Part shown: piece by piece, positions 51,599 through 61,900 of the stretch
Layout: every line of letters starts with the position of its first letter
Numbering within the stretch: the stretch's first letter is position 1
Assembly: GCA_001899305.1 (NCBI GenBank)
Contig: MKWL01000020.1
Coordinates: 1 to 64,000, forward strand
DNA: 64,000 bases
Source: Thiobacillus sp. 0-1251
Lineage (GTDB): Bacteria > Pseudomonadota > Gammaproteobacteria > Burkholderiales > Thiobacillaceae
Reading direction: 5' to 3'
Notes under the pieces: generated by a model
Databases searched by the model: none
What the model was told of the DNA's origin: nothing
Seen by the model: the letters and a program-made list of their open reading frames with translations, nothing else
Made by a program: the position numbers and the translations under genes

Positions 51599-51618
51599 AA
51601 CCCGGAATTTACCGGGTT
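51599..51618 (+). terminator. Hairpin after hslR
   Basis: AACCCGG (51599-51605), loop AATTTA, CCGGGTT (51612-51618): a perfect seven-base-pair stem immediately after the stop codon. It is followed by GTTG rather than a T run, so it is a modest terminator at best. Confidence 0.45.
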
Positions 51619-51678
51619 GTTGCCGCCGCAAAACACGGCTAAGCGCATAGAATCAGCGGGTCCGAGAACCGTATTTTT

Positions 51679-54600
51679 ATGACCGTTTCCCCCGCCTTGT
51701 CCCTGTTCCTGCGCCGCGCCTCGCGCTGGCTGGCAGCGCTGACGGCATTGGCCGCCGCGGGCTTTGCGACGGCGGTGGCCTTGATGTTCTTCTGGGTGTT
51801 GCCGAACATTTCAACGCACCGCGATACGGTTGCCGATCTCATGTCGCGCGCGCTGGGGCAACGCGTGACGCTGGAAGCGGTGTCGGGCGTATGGCAGCAG
51901 GCGCGTCCGGAATTCCGTCTGCGCGGCGTGCGTCTGTACGACCAGCAGGGCCATCCGGCGCTCTATCTGCCCGAACTGGAGGCAGCGTTTGCCTGGCGTT
52001 CGCTGCTGTTCCTGGAGCCGCGTTTCACGCGCATCGAATTGCAAGGCCTGGTGCTCGGGGTGCGGCGCGCGCGCGACGGTCATTTCTACGTCGGCGGCAT
52101 CCCGATCAACCCGGCTGCGCCGGACAGCGGATTTTCGAGCTGGCTGCTGCGGCAGGGACAGGTCCATGCCGGCAGCGCCACACTCACCTGGATAGACGAA
52201 GTGCGCGATGCGCCGCCGCTTACTCTGACGGCGGTCGATTTCACACTGACCAATGTGCGCTGGTCGCATCGTCTGCAATTGCGCGCCATTCCCCCGGCCA
52301 GCCTGGCGCGCCCGGTGCAGATCGTGGCGAAGCTGCATGCGCGCCAGGTGGACGACCTCAAGAGCTGGAACGGGACAGTCGATGCGAACGTGGCAGGGGT
52401 GTCGTTTTCGCGCCTTGCCGCCTGGCTGGCGCTGCCGTACCAACCGCAGCAGGGTCGGGGCGCACTGAACATGCAGTTCGAAGTGGCGCGCGGTGCGCTG
52501 GCCGGCGTGACGGCCGGACTCGAACTGCATGACATCGAGATGAAGTTGGGTGACGATCTGCCACCGGTACGGCTGGCGCAGGTACGCGGCCAGACCCAGT
52601 GGCAGCACGGTCCGGACGGGTACCGCGTGGCCTTCGACAATCTGCGCGTGGCGCGCCCGGGCACGGCCCTCGGCGCGCCGTTCAATGCGGGCCTGTCGTG
52701 GGGCGGTACGTCGCACGAAATCACGGCCCAGGCGTTCAGCCTGGGCGGCTGGCAATCGCTGCTGCCGAGCCTGCCGATGGATGCGGCCTTGCGCGCGCGC
52801 CTGCAAGCCCTGCAGCCGCAAGGCCGCTTCGACCTGTTGCGGTTCGGCTGGACGGGCGCGCAGCCGGGGCTGGACAATTTCACCATGACGGCCCGCTTCA
52901 GTGGTCTGGGCGTGTCCGCGATCGACAACCAGCCCGGCTTGTCCAACCTGAGCGGCCATATCGAGGGCGATGCGCGCGCAGGCGTGTTCGAGATCGATTC
53001 GCAGCAGATGACGTTAGGCCTGCCCGACCTCTTCCGCGAACCTTCGTTCGCGATCGACAGCCTACATGCGCGCGGCAAATGGCAGAAGACGCCACGCGGC
53101 CGCCGCCTCACACTGGACGACATGGTCTTTTCCAATCCGGACATGGCCGGGTCGGCGAAGGGCTACTACGAACTGATCCCCGGCCAGCGCGGTCTCATCG
53201 ACCTGACGGCGCATCTGAGTCGCGCCGACGGTACGGCGGTGTACCGCTACCTGCCGAAGCATATTGGCGACCATACGGTCGAATGGGTCAAGCGGGGTGT
53301 CGTGGCTGGGCGTTCGGATGACGTGCAGTTGAACCTGAAAGGCGACCTGATGCGTTTCCCTTTCGATTCGGGCGATGGCGTGTTCCAGGTCGACGCACAG
53401 GTGAAGGATGCGGTGATCGACTACGTGCCGGGCTGGCCGCGTATCGAAGGCATCCAGGGGCGATTGCTGTTTCAGGGCCGGATGATGGAAGTGACCTCGA
53501 GCCAGGCGCGGATATACGGCGTGGCCCTGGCGCCGGTGAAAGCCGTGATCCCGGATCTGTTGCATCACGACGAACAATTGCATATCGACGGCCAGGCCAA
53601 CGGTCCGATCCAGGATTTCATCCGCTTTGCCAATACCAGCCCGGTCGGCGGGCGACTGCACGGTTTCACGGCCGCACTGGACGGCAGCGGGCCGATGAAA
53701 CTCGCCTTGAGTCTGCAGGTGCCGCTGCGTCGCAGCCACGATACGACGCTGGTCGGTCGCTTGTCGTTCCTGGGCGATACGCTGTTGCCGCCTGGCCTGC
53801 CGCGGCTCGACCAGGCGCGCGGCGATATCGATTTCACCGGGAACAGCCTGGCCGCCAAGAACATCACAGCGCAGTTTCTCGGCGGCCCGCTGCGCCTCGA
53901 CACGCAAACCCGATCCGGCCAGGTCCAGATCCTGGCGCAGGGACGCGCCACTGCAGCAGGCCTGACATCGTGGCTGGGAACAGCCTGGAAGGATCAAGTG
54001 TCGGGGCAGACAGCCTGGCGTGGGCAGATCGACCTGGAACCGACGGGCGAGCGCGTTCGCATCGAGTCCGATCTGACGGGGCTGGGCAGCAGCCTGCCGG
54101 CGCCGCTGGCCAAGACGGCCACACAGCCGTTGCCGCTGGTGGTGACCAGCCAGCCGCAAGCCAACGGTCAATTGCACGACGTACAACTCGACAGGATCGT
54201 GGGGGCGGTCTGGCGCAGTACCGCCGAAGGGCAATTCGACCGGGGCGAGATCCGCTTCGGCGGACGTGCCGTGATGCCCGGCGAGCCGGGGTTGCGCCTG
54301 GCTGGCAACGGACGCGGCCTGGATATTTCGGGCTGGATGGATCTGCTGCCTGGCGGCGAAAGCGGCGAACCCTTGTCGTTGTCGGCGATCGACCTGGGTT
54401 TTGATGCGCTCGACCTGATGGGGCGGCGCTACCAGGATGTTCGCCTGCAAGGGCGCAACCGTAGCGGGTTGTTGCGCGCCCAGGTGAGCGGCACCGGCTT
54501 GAATGGCGTGCTGACCTACCGGCCGGCGGGCAATCAACCCGCGCGGATCTCGGCGCAGTTCAGGCAGTTGACCATTCCGGCCCGATTGCCGGCTGCCGGG

Positions 54601-55467
54601 CCGGAAACCGGCAGCAACATGAAGGCATCGGACTTCCCGGTGCTGGATCTGACGGTGGAGGATTTCCGGTTGCAGGATCATGCGCTGGGGCGGCTGGAAG
54701 CCATGGCGCACGGTACGCCGCAAGGACTGGTGATCGACAACCTGCAACTGACGCACCCTGACAGTGTGTTCCGTATGAGCGGCCTGTGGCGTGACAGCGG
54801 CCCGGGCGAAACCCGGGCCGACCTGAGCCTGAATGTGTCCGATGCGGGCAAGCTGCTGGCGCGTTTCGGCTATCCCGATACGCTCAAACGCGGGACCGCG
54901 GAGATTCAGGGCAGTGCCACCTGGGAAGGCTCGCCTGCGGATTTCGCGCTGGCCACGCTGGCCGGCCAGCTCGACTTCAAGGCCAAGGGGGGACAGTTCC
55001 TCAAGATCGATCCCGGGGCCGGGAAACTGCTCGGCGTGCTGAGCCTGCAATCGCTGCCGCGCCGGCTGAACTTCGATTTCCGTGATATCTTCAATGAAGG
55101 CTATGCCTTCGACGACATCGGCGCCACGCTGCGCATTGCGCGCGGCGTGGTCTACAGCGACGACTTCAAGATGCGCGGACCGGCCGCCAAGGTCAACATG
55201 TCCGGCCTGGCCGACCTCAACCAGGAAACCGTGCAGTTGCGGGTGAAAGTGATTCCGAAGCTGTCCGAAGGCGTGGCCGTGGCCGGTGCCCTGCTTGGCG
55301 GACCGCTGGCCGGCGTGGGGGCGCTGGCCGCGCAGAAACTGCTGCGCGATCCGATCGAGGAAGTCATCAGCCAGGAATACATGGTGACCGGCGCGTGGCA
55401 GGCCCCCGATGTCCAGCGGCTGTCCAAAGCGAAGGCCAAACCTGATAATCAAGTGACTGAACCCTGA
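51679..55467 (+). CDS. yhdP: YhdP-family AsmA-like protein
   Basis: Very large envelope protein of 1262 residues, the usual length for the YhdP (TIGR02099) family. One N-terminal membrane anchor (about residues 16-40) is followed by a long periplasmic repeated beta-groove region (DUF3971-like, to about 800) and a C-terminal AsmA-like domain (about 960-1250). The last part has KGGQFLKIDPGAGKLLGVLSLQSLPRRLNFDFRD, the family's most conserved stretch. AsmA-like bridges of this type move phospholipids between inner and outer membranes. It stands upstream of a nitrilase and tldD, an order conserved in many beta- and gammaproteobacteria. Confidence 0.93.
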   Translation: MTVSPALSLFLRRASRWLAALTALAAAGFATAVALMFFWVLPNISTHRDTVADLMSRALGQRVTLEAVSGVWQQARPEFRLRGVRLYDQQGHPALYLPELEAAFAWRSLLFLEPRFTRIELQGLVLGVRRARDGHFYVGGIPINPAAPDSGFSSWLLRQGQVHAGSATLTWIDEVRDAPPLTLTAVDFTLTNVRWSHRLQLRAIPPASLARPVQIVAKLHARQVDDLKSWNGTVDANVAGVSFSRLAAWLALPYQPQQGRGALNMQFEVARGALAGVTAGLELHDIEMKLGDDLPPVRLAQVRGQTQWQHGPDGYRVAFDNLRVARPGTALGAPFNAGLSWGGTSHEITAQAFSLGGWQSLLPSLPMDAALRARLQALQPQGRFDLLRFGWTGAQPGLDNFTMTARFSGLGVSAIDNQPGLSNLSGHIEGDARAGVFEIDSQQMTLGLPDLFREPSFAIDSLHARGKWQKTPRGRRLTLDDMVFSNPDMAGSAKGYYELIPGQRGLIDLTAHLSRADGTAVYRYLPKHIGDHTVEWVKRGVVAGRSDDVQLNLKGDLMRFPFDSGDGVFQVDAQVKDAVIDYVPGWPRIEGIQGRLLFQGRMMEVTSSQARIYGVALAPVKAVIPDLLHHDEQLHIDGQANGPIQDFIRFANTSPVGGRLHGFTAALDGSGPMKLALSLQVPLRRSHDTTLVGRLSFLGDTLLPPGLPRLDQARGDIDFTGNSLAAKNITAQFLGGPLRLDTQTRSGQVQILAQGRATAAGLTSWLGTAWKDQVSGQTAWRGQIDLEPTGERVRIESDLTGLGSSLPAPLAKTATQPLPLVVTSQPQANGQLHDVQLDRIVGAVWRSTAEGQFDRGEIRFGGRAVMPGEPGLRLAGNGRGLDISGWMDLLPGGESGEPLSLSAIDLGFDALDLMGRRYQDVRLQGRNRSGLLRAQVSGTGLNGVLTYRPAGNQPARISAQFRQLTIPARLPAAGPETGSNMKASDFPVLDLTVEDFRLQDHALGRLEAMAHGTPQGLVIDNLQLTHPDSVFRMSGLWRDSGPGETRADLSLNVSDAGKLLARFGYPDTLKRGTAEIQGSATWEGSPADFALATLAGQLDFKAKGGQFLKIDPGAGKLLGVLSLQSLPRRLNFDFRDIFNEGYAFDDIGATLRIARGVVYSDDFKMRGPAAKVNMSGLADLNQETVQLRVKVIPKLSEGVAVAGALLGGPLAGVGALAAQKLLRDPIEEVISQEYMVTGAWQAPDVQRLSKAKAKPDNQVTEP

Positions 55468-55482
55468 TTGTGGAATCCGACC

Positions 55483-56448
55483 ATGCCAACAAAAAAACCC
55501 GTTAAAACCACCGTTGCCCGTTCCCGTGGGGCGCAAGTCAAGAAACCGGCCCCGCAGGCGGGCACCGTGCGCGTGGCGGCCATCCAGATGGCGTCGGGCC
55601 CGAATGTGTCTGCCAACCTGGCCGAGGCCGAACGTCTCATCGAGCTGGCCGTCGAGGCGGGCGCGCGCATGATCGTGCTGCCGGAATTCTTCTGCATCAT
55701 GGGAATGAAGGACGCCGATGTGGTGAAGGTGCGCGAGGCCGAAGGTCACGGCCCGATCCAGGCCTTCCTCGCGCGTACGGCGAAGAAACACCATGTCTGG
55801 CTGGTCGGCGGCTCGGTGCCGCTGGAGGCCAGCACGGCGAACAAGGTGCGCAACAGCTGCCTGGTCTACGACGAGCGCGGCAAGCTGGTGGCACGCTACG
55901 ACAAGATCCACCTCTTCGGCCTCGATCTCGGCAACGAGCACTACCAGGAAGCCAAGCTGATCGAGCCGGGCGACAGGGTCGTCGTCATCAACAGTCCGTT
56001 CGGCCGCATCGGCCTGTCGGTCTGCTACGACCTGCGCTTCCCCGAACTGTACCGCGCCATGCCGGACGTCGACATCATCGTGGTGCCGTCGGCCTTCACC
56101 GCCACCACCGGACGCGCGCATTTCGAGACCCTGATCCGCGCGCGCGCGATCGAAAACCTCGCCTACGTGATCGCGCCGGCGCAGGGCGGTTATCACCTGT
56201 CCGGCCGCGAAACCCACGGCGACAGCATGATCGTCGACCCGTGGGGTGTGGTGCTCGACCGCCTGCCCCGCGGTTCCGGCGTCGTCATCGCCAATCTCAA
56301 CCCTGCCTACCAGGCCAGCCTGCGCAAGAGTCTGCCCGCGCTCAAGCACCGCTTCATCCAGTGCCAGCAAATCGAAGTCGATGTGGTGGAACGCCGGGTG
56401 CCGGCCAAGCGCTTGTCCCCGACCGGGGGCGAGCCTGTCGCCAAATAA
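55483..56448 (+). CDS. Nitrilase-superfamily carbon-nitrogen hydrolase (omega-amidase/Nit1 type)
   Basis: Amidase of 321 residues with the Glu-Lys-Cys triad: Glu68 in VLPEFF, Lys141 in YDKIHLF and Cys181 in [12 protein letters not shown]. The C-terminal half resembles Nit1-type amidases that hydrolyse deaminated glutathione. Compared with typical members it carries an N-terminal extension of about 25 residues rich in Lys, Pro and Arg ([14 protein letters not shown]), whose role is unknown. ATG at 55483 is preferred over a TTG at 55468. The gene is 14 bases from tldD. Confidence 0.9.
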   Translation: MPTKKPVKTTVARSRGAQVKKPAPQAGTVRVAAIQMASGPNVSANLAEAERLIELAVEAGARMIVLPEFFCIMGMKDADVVKVREAEGHGPIQAFLARTAKKHHVWLVGGSVPLEASTANKVRNSCLVYDERGKLVARYDKIHLFGLDLGNEHYQEAKLIEPGDRVVVINSPFGRIGLSVCYDLRFPELYRAMPDVDIIVVPSAFTATTGRAHFETLIRARAIENLAYVIAPAQGGYHLSGRETHGDSMIVDPWGVVLDRLPRGSGVVIANLNPAYQASLRKSLPALKHRFIQCQQIEVDVVERRVPAKRLSPTGGEPVAK

Positions 56449-56462
56449 TTCAGGACACCATC

Positions 56463-57935
56463 ATGAACCCAACCGACGCCTTCGTACCCATCCAGACCGC
56501 CGAGCAACTGTTCCAGTCCGCCGAGGCCACGCTGCTGACGCCAAACGGACTCGACGCCGACAAGCTCGCGCCGGTCTTCGGCCGGCTGCTGACACACGAC
56601 GTCGACTACGCCGATCTCTATTTCCAGTACTCGCGTTCCGAAGGCTGGAGCCTGGAAGAAGGCCAGGTCAAATCCGGCAGCTTCAACATCGACCAGGGCG
56701 TCGGCGTGCGCGCGATCTCGGGCGAGAAGACCGCGTTCGCCTATTCCGATGACATCAGCCTCGATGCGCTGGGTGCCGCCGCCGACGCCACCCGCGCGAT
56801 TGCGCGTGCAGGACAGAACCGCAGCTTCGGCATGGTGCAGCGCGGTGAAGGGCGCGTGCTGTACAACGCCGTCGATCCGCTGGTCTCGCTGGCCGATGCC
56901 GACAAGGTCGCGCTGCTGGAGCGCCTGGAGAAAAAAGCGCGCGCCATGGACCCGCGCGTGATCCAGGTGATGGCGAGCCTCGCCTCCGAATACGAAGTCA
57001 TCTTCATCGCGCGCTCCGACGGCCATCTTGCCGCCGACGTGCGCCCGCTGGTGCGCCTGTCGCTGCAGGTCATCGCCGAGCAGGACGGCCGTCGCGAGCA
57101 GGGCTCAGGCGGCGGCGGCGGCCGCTTCGATTACAGCTACTTCACCGACGACATCCTCGAAAAATACGCGCGCCAGGCCGTGCACCAGGCCATGGTCAAC
57201 CTCGACGCGCGGCCCGCGCCCGCCGGCAGCATGACCGTCGTGCTCGGTTCCGGCTGGCCCGGCATCCTGCTGCACGAAGCCATCGGCCACGGCCTCGAAG
57301 GCGACTTCAACCGCAAGGGCAGCTCCGCGTTTTCCGGCCGGATTGGTGAAAGAGTGGCGGCGCCCGGCGTCACTGTCATCGACGACGGCACCATCCCGCT
57401 GCGCCGCGGCTCGCTCAACGTCGACGACGAAGGCAACCCCACCCAGCGCACCGTGCTGATCGAGGACGGCATCCTCACCGGCTACATGCAGGACATGATG
57501 AACGCGCGCCTCATGAACATGAAGCCCACCAGCAACGCCCGCCGCGAGTCCTACGCGCACCTGACCATGCCACGCATGACCAACACCCTCATGCTCGGCG
57601 GCGACAAGCATCCCCACGAAATCATCGCCTCAGTGAAGAACGGCCTCTACGCCGTCAACTTCGGCGGCGGCCAGGTCGACATCACCAGCGGCAAATTCGT
57701 CTTCTCCGCCGCCGAGGCCTACATGATCGAGGACGGCAAGATCACCTACCCGGTGAAGGGCGCTACCCTCATCGGCAACGGCCCCGACGCACTCACGCGT
57801 GTGAGCATGATCGGCAACGATATGGAGATGGATTCGGGCGTGGGGACGTGTGGAAAAGAAGGGCAGAGCGTGCCGGTCGGCGTGGGACAGCCGACGCTGC
57901 GGATCGATGGGCTGACGGTGGGCGGAACGGCGTAA
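56463..57935 (+). CDS. tldD: Metalloprotease TldD
   Basis: Works with PmbA (TldE) to degrade unfolded peptides, mature microcins and the CcdA antitoxin. The 490-residue protein carries the zinc motif HEAIGH at 271-276 (HExxxH) and the conserved C-terminal part ([26 protein letters not shown]) that contacts PmbA. ATG at 56463 opens just after the amidase stop. The partner pmbA is not in the window. YhdP-amidase-TldD order is typical, suggesting coexpression. Confidence 0.96.
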   Translation: MNPTDAFVPIQTAEQLFQSAEATLLTPNGLDADKLAPVFGRLLTHDVDYADLYFQYSRSEGWSLEEGQVKSGSFNIDQGVGVRAISGEKTAFAYSDDISLDALGAAADATRAIARAGQNRSFGMVQRGEGRVLYNAVDPLVSLADADKVALLERLEKKARAMDPRVIQVMASLASEYEVIFIARSDGHLAADVRPLVRLSLQVIAEQDGRREQGSGGGGGRFDYSYFTDDILEKYARQAVHQAMVNLDARPAPAGSMTVVLGSGWPGILLHEAIGHGLEGDFNRKGSSAFSGRIGERVAAPGVTVIDDGTIPLRRGSLNVDDEGNPTQRTVLIEDGILTGYMQDMMNARLMNMKPTSNARRESYAHLTMPRMTNTLMLGGDKHPHEIIASVKNGLYAVNFGGGQVDITSGKFVFSAAEAYMIEDGKITYPVKGATLIGNGPDALTRVSMIGNDMEMDSGVGTCGKEGQSVPVGVGQPTLRIDGLTVGGTA

Positions 57936-57963
57936 GGTCAGCCTGCGGAACGGCGGCGTCTAC

Positions 57964-58506
57964 GTGTCTGTATTGGGAAAGGCGTCTGAATCAACTGACA
58001 TGCTATTGCAGGCTCTCGCTGAGAGTGACGAGCACCGCAGGCTAGGACGTGCTGAGCGCATCCTTTGGGTGTCGGCACTTTGCCCGCAAATAGGCGCAGT
58101 ATTCGGCCCCCTCGATACCATGAGCATCCTCAATGAAGCGCGTGAGTGCTTCATTGAGGGCCACTACATTGCAACGGTGCTACTTGCAATGGCATTTGTA
58201 GAGCACACCGTCATGGATGAATTGGCCGATAGCGGGCTTGGGAGACCCGGGAAATTTTCTCTTGCGTTAGATGCGGCGGCGAAGAAACAACTCTTCCCAG
58301 ACGAACTCCTCTCGCGAACCAGAAACCTTAGCCTAATTCGAAATGCGTTTACTCATCGAAAGCGATCAGATAACCCCGATAATTTTGGATATCGCTTTCA
58401 ACGCAGAGGGGTGCATCCAGCAAAAATCCTGGAAGAAGATGCGAAGCAGTTTCTTGCGCTTATGTATGAATACTTTCGATGCACGCTTAAGGAACTCCGC
58501 GAGTAG
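57964..58506 (+). CDS. HEPN-like protein of unknown function
   Basis: 180-residue mostly helical protein starting with GTG, with markedly lower GC than neighbours and different codon use. A C-terminal half-motif RNAFTH (R126 to H131, R-x4-H) sits in a helix after NLSLI, as in HEPN RNases. The sequence AMAFVEHTVMDEL in the preceding helix also recalls HEPN-type proteins. I cannot assign it to a named family. If active it would cut RNA as toxin or defence protein; a partner antitoxin or nucleotidyltransferase is not visible. It lies between tldD and a repeat-filled gap, which fits recent acquisition. Confidence 0.5.
   Translation: MSVLGKASESTDMLLQALAESDEHRRLGRAERILWVSALCPQIGAVFGPLDTMSILNEARECFIEGHYIATVLLAMAFVEHTVMDELADSGLGRPGKFSLALDAAAKKQLFPDELLSRTRNLSLIRNAFTHRKRSDNPDNFGYRFQRRGVHPAKILEEDAKQFLALMYEYFRCTLKELRE
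58128..58159. repeat. 12-bp perfect hairpin inside the HEPN-like gene
   Basis: CCTCAATGAAGC (58128-58139) is the exact reverse complement of GCTTCATTGAGG (58148-58159), with an eight-base loop. It lies within coding sequence (codons about 56-65). A 12-bp perfect stem in coding DNA is unusual and might reduce translation or be a protein-binding dyad; chance is also possible. Confidence 0.6.
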
Positions 58507-58976
58507 TTAATTAGCCCGAGTAGGGCGCAATAGCTGAAGGGTATTGCGCCAGATGTGAGTCCCAACACAAACGTTCAAACCATCCAGTCATTACCACCCT
58601 GGTTTTGACGTTCTTCCCCTTACAGACCCGCCGGAAATCAAGCCTGTCGGGCGGATCAGCGGCGAAGGTGTTTGAGCCCCGCCCACAAAAAACCAAATCA
58701 AAAACAGCAAGGCGGGGCGAGTTCTTCGCCGCCCGTCCGGTGGGCTCGATTTTCGGGGTTTCGGGGATGTCGGGGTCGCCTTCTTTGGGTTACTTTTCTT
58801 GGCGAGACAAGAAAAGTGACTAGCTGCCGGGCTACCCCCGGCCAAGGGTCGGTGGTTTAGCGAAATCCGGCACTACTATTGACTGCCCTTCGACAGGCTC
58901 AGGGCGAACGGTGCTGAGGAAGGTGGGGCATGCTTCGGCAAACCTGGCGCGACCGGCGCAGTGCATGGTCGATCTC
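58507..58976. repeat. Repeat-rich intergenic region
   Basis: These 470 bases hold no convincing gene. Two repeats can be seen. One is ACTTTTCTTG-GCGAGA-CAAGAAAAGT (58792-58817), a 10-bp perfect inverted repeat followed by a GCCGGG/CCCGGC stem. The other is GCCCT-TCGACAGGCTC-AGGGC (58885-58905), a dyad seen in many proteobacterial intergenic regions. A minus-strand open frame (58591-58845) over this sequence looks like the spurious ORFs often annotated on such repeats. I recall both sequence types as dispersed elements, not verified here. Confidence 0.6.
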
Positions 58977-61900
58977 TCAGGCCAGCGTCTCCAGCGGCCT
59001 CGGCTCCCCGATCAGATACCCCTGCACGCAATCCACCCCCATCTCCGCCAGCTTCGCCAACGCCTCCTCGTTCTCGACAAATCCCGCCACCGTCCTGATC
59101 CCGAGGAAGCTGCCTGTTTCAAGAATCGAGCGCACCAGCGCCTCGTCGATCATGCTGGTGCCGATTTCGCGCACCAGCGCACGGTCGATCTTCAGGTAAT
59201 CCAGCTTCATGCTCTTCAGGCTGGTGTAGGAGCTGTTGCCGGCGCCAAACTCGTCCAGCGTGAAGCGGCAACCGTGGCGCTGCAGCTGGCGCATGAACAG
59301 CTGGGTCTGCGCGTGGCCCTCGACGGCGTCGGCTTCGCTGATCTCGAAGATGAGCTTGTCGCCGGGGAGGTCGCCGCGCGCCAGTTCGGCCTGCAGGTAT
59401 TTCAGGAACAGCGGATTGGTGACCGATTGTCCGGACAGATTGATCGACAGGCCGCCGATCCGGGCGAGCGTGTCGCTGTGCGCACGCATCCACTGCAGGA
59501 CATGACGTACCACCCAGCGGTCGATCTCGGTGATGCGCTGCAGGCGTTCGGCCACGGCAATCAGGTCGCGCGTGGCGATGCTGCGTTCGCCTTCCGCGGT
59601 GGGATGCAACAGGACTTCGTAATACAGCGGGGTCCGCGCGGCATCGGCCGCGGCGGCCACCGGCTGGCAGTTGAGGCTGAGCTGGTTGCTGGCGAGGATG
59701 GCGGTCAGCTCATGCGCCCATTCGGCCAGCGCCAGCACGCCGCTCTCGTCGGCTTCGCTGTCATATTGGACGACGGACATGTCCGACTCGCGCGCGCGTG
59801 CGCAGGCGGCATTGGCGTTGTCGTAGTAGACCTCGGGGGTGATGCAGTCGCGCGCCCAGGCCAAGCCGGCCGCAGGCTGCACGCGGTAGCGGGTGCCGTT
59901 GATTTCCTGGGGGTGGGCGGTCAGGGCGTGCAGCAGGGCTTCGGTCTGCGCCTGGGCCGAAGCCTGGCCGGCCGCCTCGATCCAGAATGCGATGCCGGAT
60001 TCGCCGGAGCGTGCAAGCAGCGCATTGGGCGGCAACAGCGTGGGCATGATCTGGGCGTAATCGCGCAGGATGGGCGTGCGGATCTCGACGCCGGCGGTTT
60101 CGCCCGTGGGCTTGCTGATGTCGAACTGGATCACGCCGATGGCGTAGCCGCTGTCGGCCGTCTGGCTGCGCAGCCAGTTGCGGCGGATGGAACGGAAGAA
60201 GCTCTTGCGATTGGCGAGTCCGGTGGCGGGATCGTGGGACGCCTGCCACAGCAGGTCGCGCTGCATTTTCTGGATCATCGCGCTGTAGGAACGATCCATC
60301 AGCGGCAGTTCCAGATCCTCGGTCCACTGCGCTTCGCCGTCTTCCAGGGACTGCAGCAGGTCCTGGCGCTTGAGGTCGAGCTTCTTGATGCCGCGGTAAT
60401 TGGCGAAGACATACACCGGCGGCTGGTCGCCGATCCAGATCAGGTTGAGCGGGGCGTCGAGCGATTTGAACTGCAGCCAGTCGCCGACGCGCAGGCGTTC
60501 GGCCAGGTTGTCCTGCGCCTCGGAGAGCGGCTCGCTGGCCGCATCGTCAAGGCGGGCGGCGACCGAGGTGCGCTGATGTTGCGATTTGCCTTCGTCGAGC
60601 AGGGCGGCGGCAAGTTGATCGACGATGCGGTCCTGGGCGAATTTGTCGGCGCAGACCTGGGTCAGGGCCTGGTCGATCTGCTGCAGCAGGGCCTGGATCT
60701 GGGTGGTCGTGGGCGGCTCGGTCGGGTCCGCATCCAGCCAGGTACACAGCTGCTGCAATACCTGCCAGGCCTCGCGTGCTTCGTCGCTGTCGACGCCGTG
60801 GCGCATCTCGGCGATCAGCAGCACATTGCGCCAGCCGCCGTTCAGCAGTTCGATGACGGCATTCGGCACCGCCCGCTCGTTCTCCAACCGCTTCAGCAGA
60901 TCGCGCAGGATGCGCTGTTTGACAACCTCGGCGCGCTGGCGGCCCTCGCACATTTCCTGCAGGCGGAACACGCGCGCGGCACGCTCGTGCAGCAGCGGCT
61001 TGACCACGCGTTCCAGCTGGGTGCGCGCTTCCTCGAACACCCCCGGATTCTTGTCGGCCTCGGCGTTGATACGATCGGTCCAACGGCTCATCAGCCGTAG
61101 CAGACGCGCATCCGTGATCTTGCCGTCGTCGCCGGCCACCATGCTGATGCGGTCGAGGGTGTTCAGTACCTTGTGTGCCGGGTGGGCAGGCGAGGCGAGG
61201 AATTCCGGATCGGCCATCGCCAGCTTGATGAGGCTGGTTTCCAGTTGCTGGAAAAACGGCCGCATGCCTTCGCTGACCGATTTCTCGGCATGCATGGTGT
61301 CGAACAGTGCGCCGAACATGTCGACCGAACGCTGCATTTCATGGGTGACGGCCGGCGGCAAGGCACCGGCGGCGGCCAGACGCTGCAGCACCGGGGAGTG
61401 GGCGATGCCGGATGTGCCGGGCATCATGGTCTGGCCGGCTGCGCCGCCGCCAGCGCCCGCAGCAGCCGGCATTCCCTGGGGTTGCGGGGCATAACCCGGC
61501 ATGGCGCCGCCTGCGGCGGGGGCGCCCGTTGCGCCCGTAGCAGGGGCGGCGCCAGGCGCAGGCGGCTGGCCGCGGAAAAAGTCCAGCAGCGAGCCGGCCA
61601 GGCGGTTGAGCGTGCCGCGCGGCTGGGCGGGAGGCGACGATGCCTGACCCTCAGGCTGCGCCGGGTGCGATGCGTCGTCGCTGGCCGGGGCGGCGGCGTG
61701 CTGTGGTGACACGGCAGGTTTATGGCGCTCGACCTCGGCCTGCGAAACGGGCAACAGGGCCAGCAGTTCGGCATACAACGGCGCCAGCAGTTCGGTCAGC
61801 ACATCGCGCAGCGTGGCGTAGGCGACCTGGCGCGCCTTGGCCAGCACCGGCACGTCCTGCAATGCGCCACGATAGGCATGGCCGATGACCGCCGGACCGA

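Noticed and set aside
58591-58845. 84-codon minus-strand ORF
   Set aside because: Falls on the dispersed repeat; no start signal or domain.
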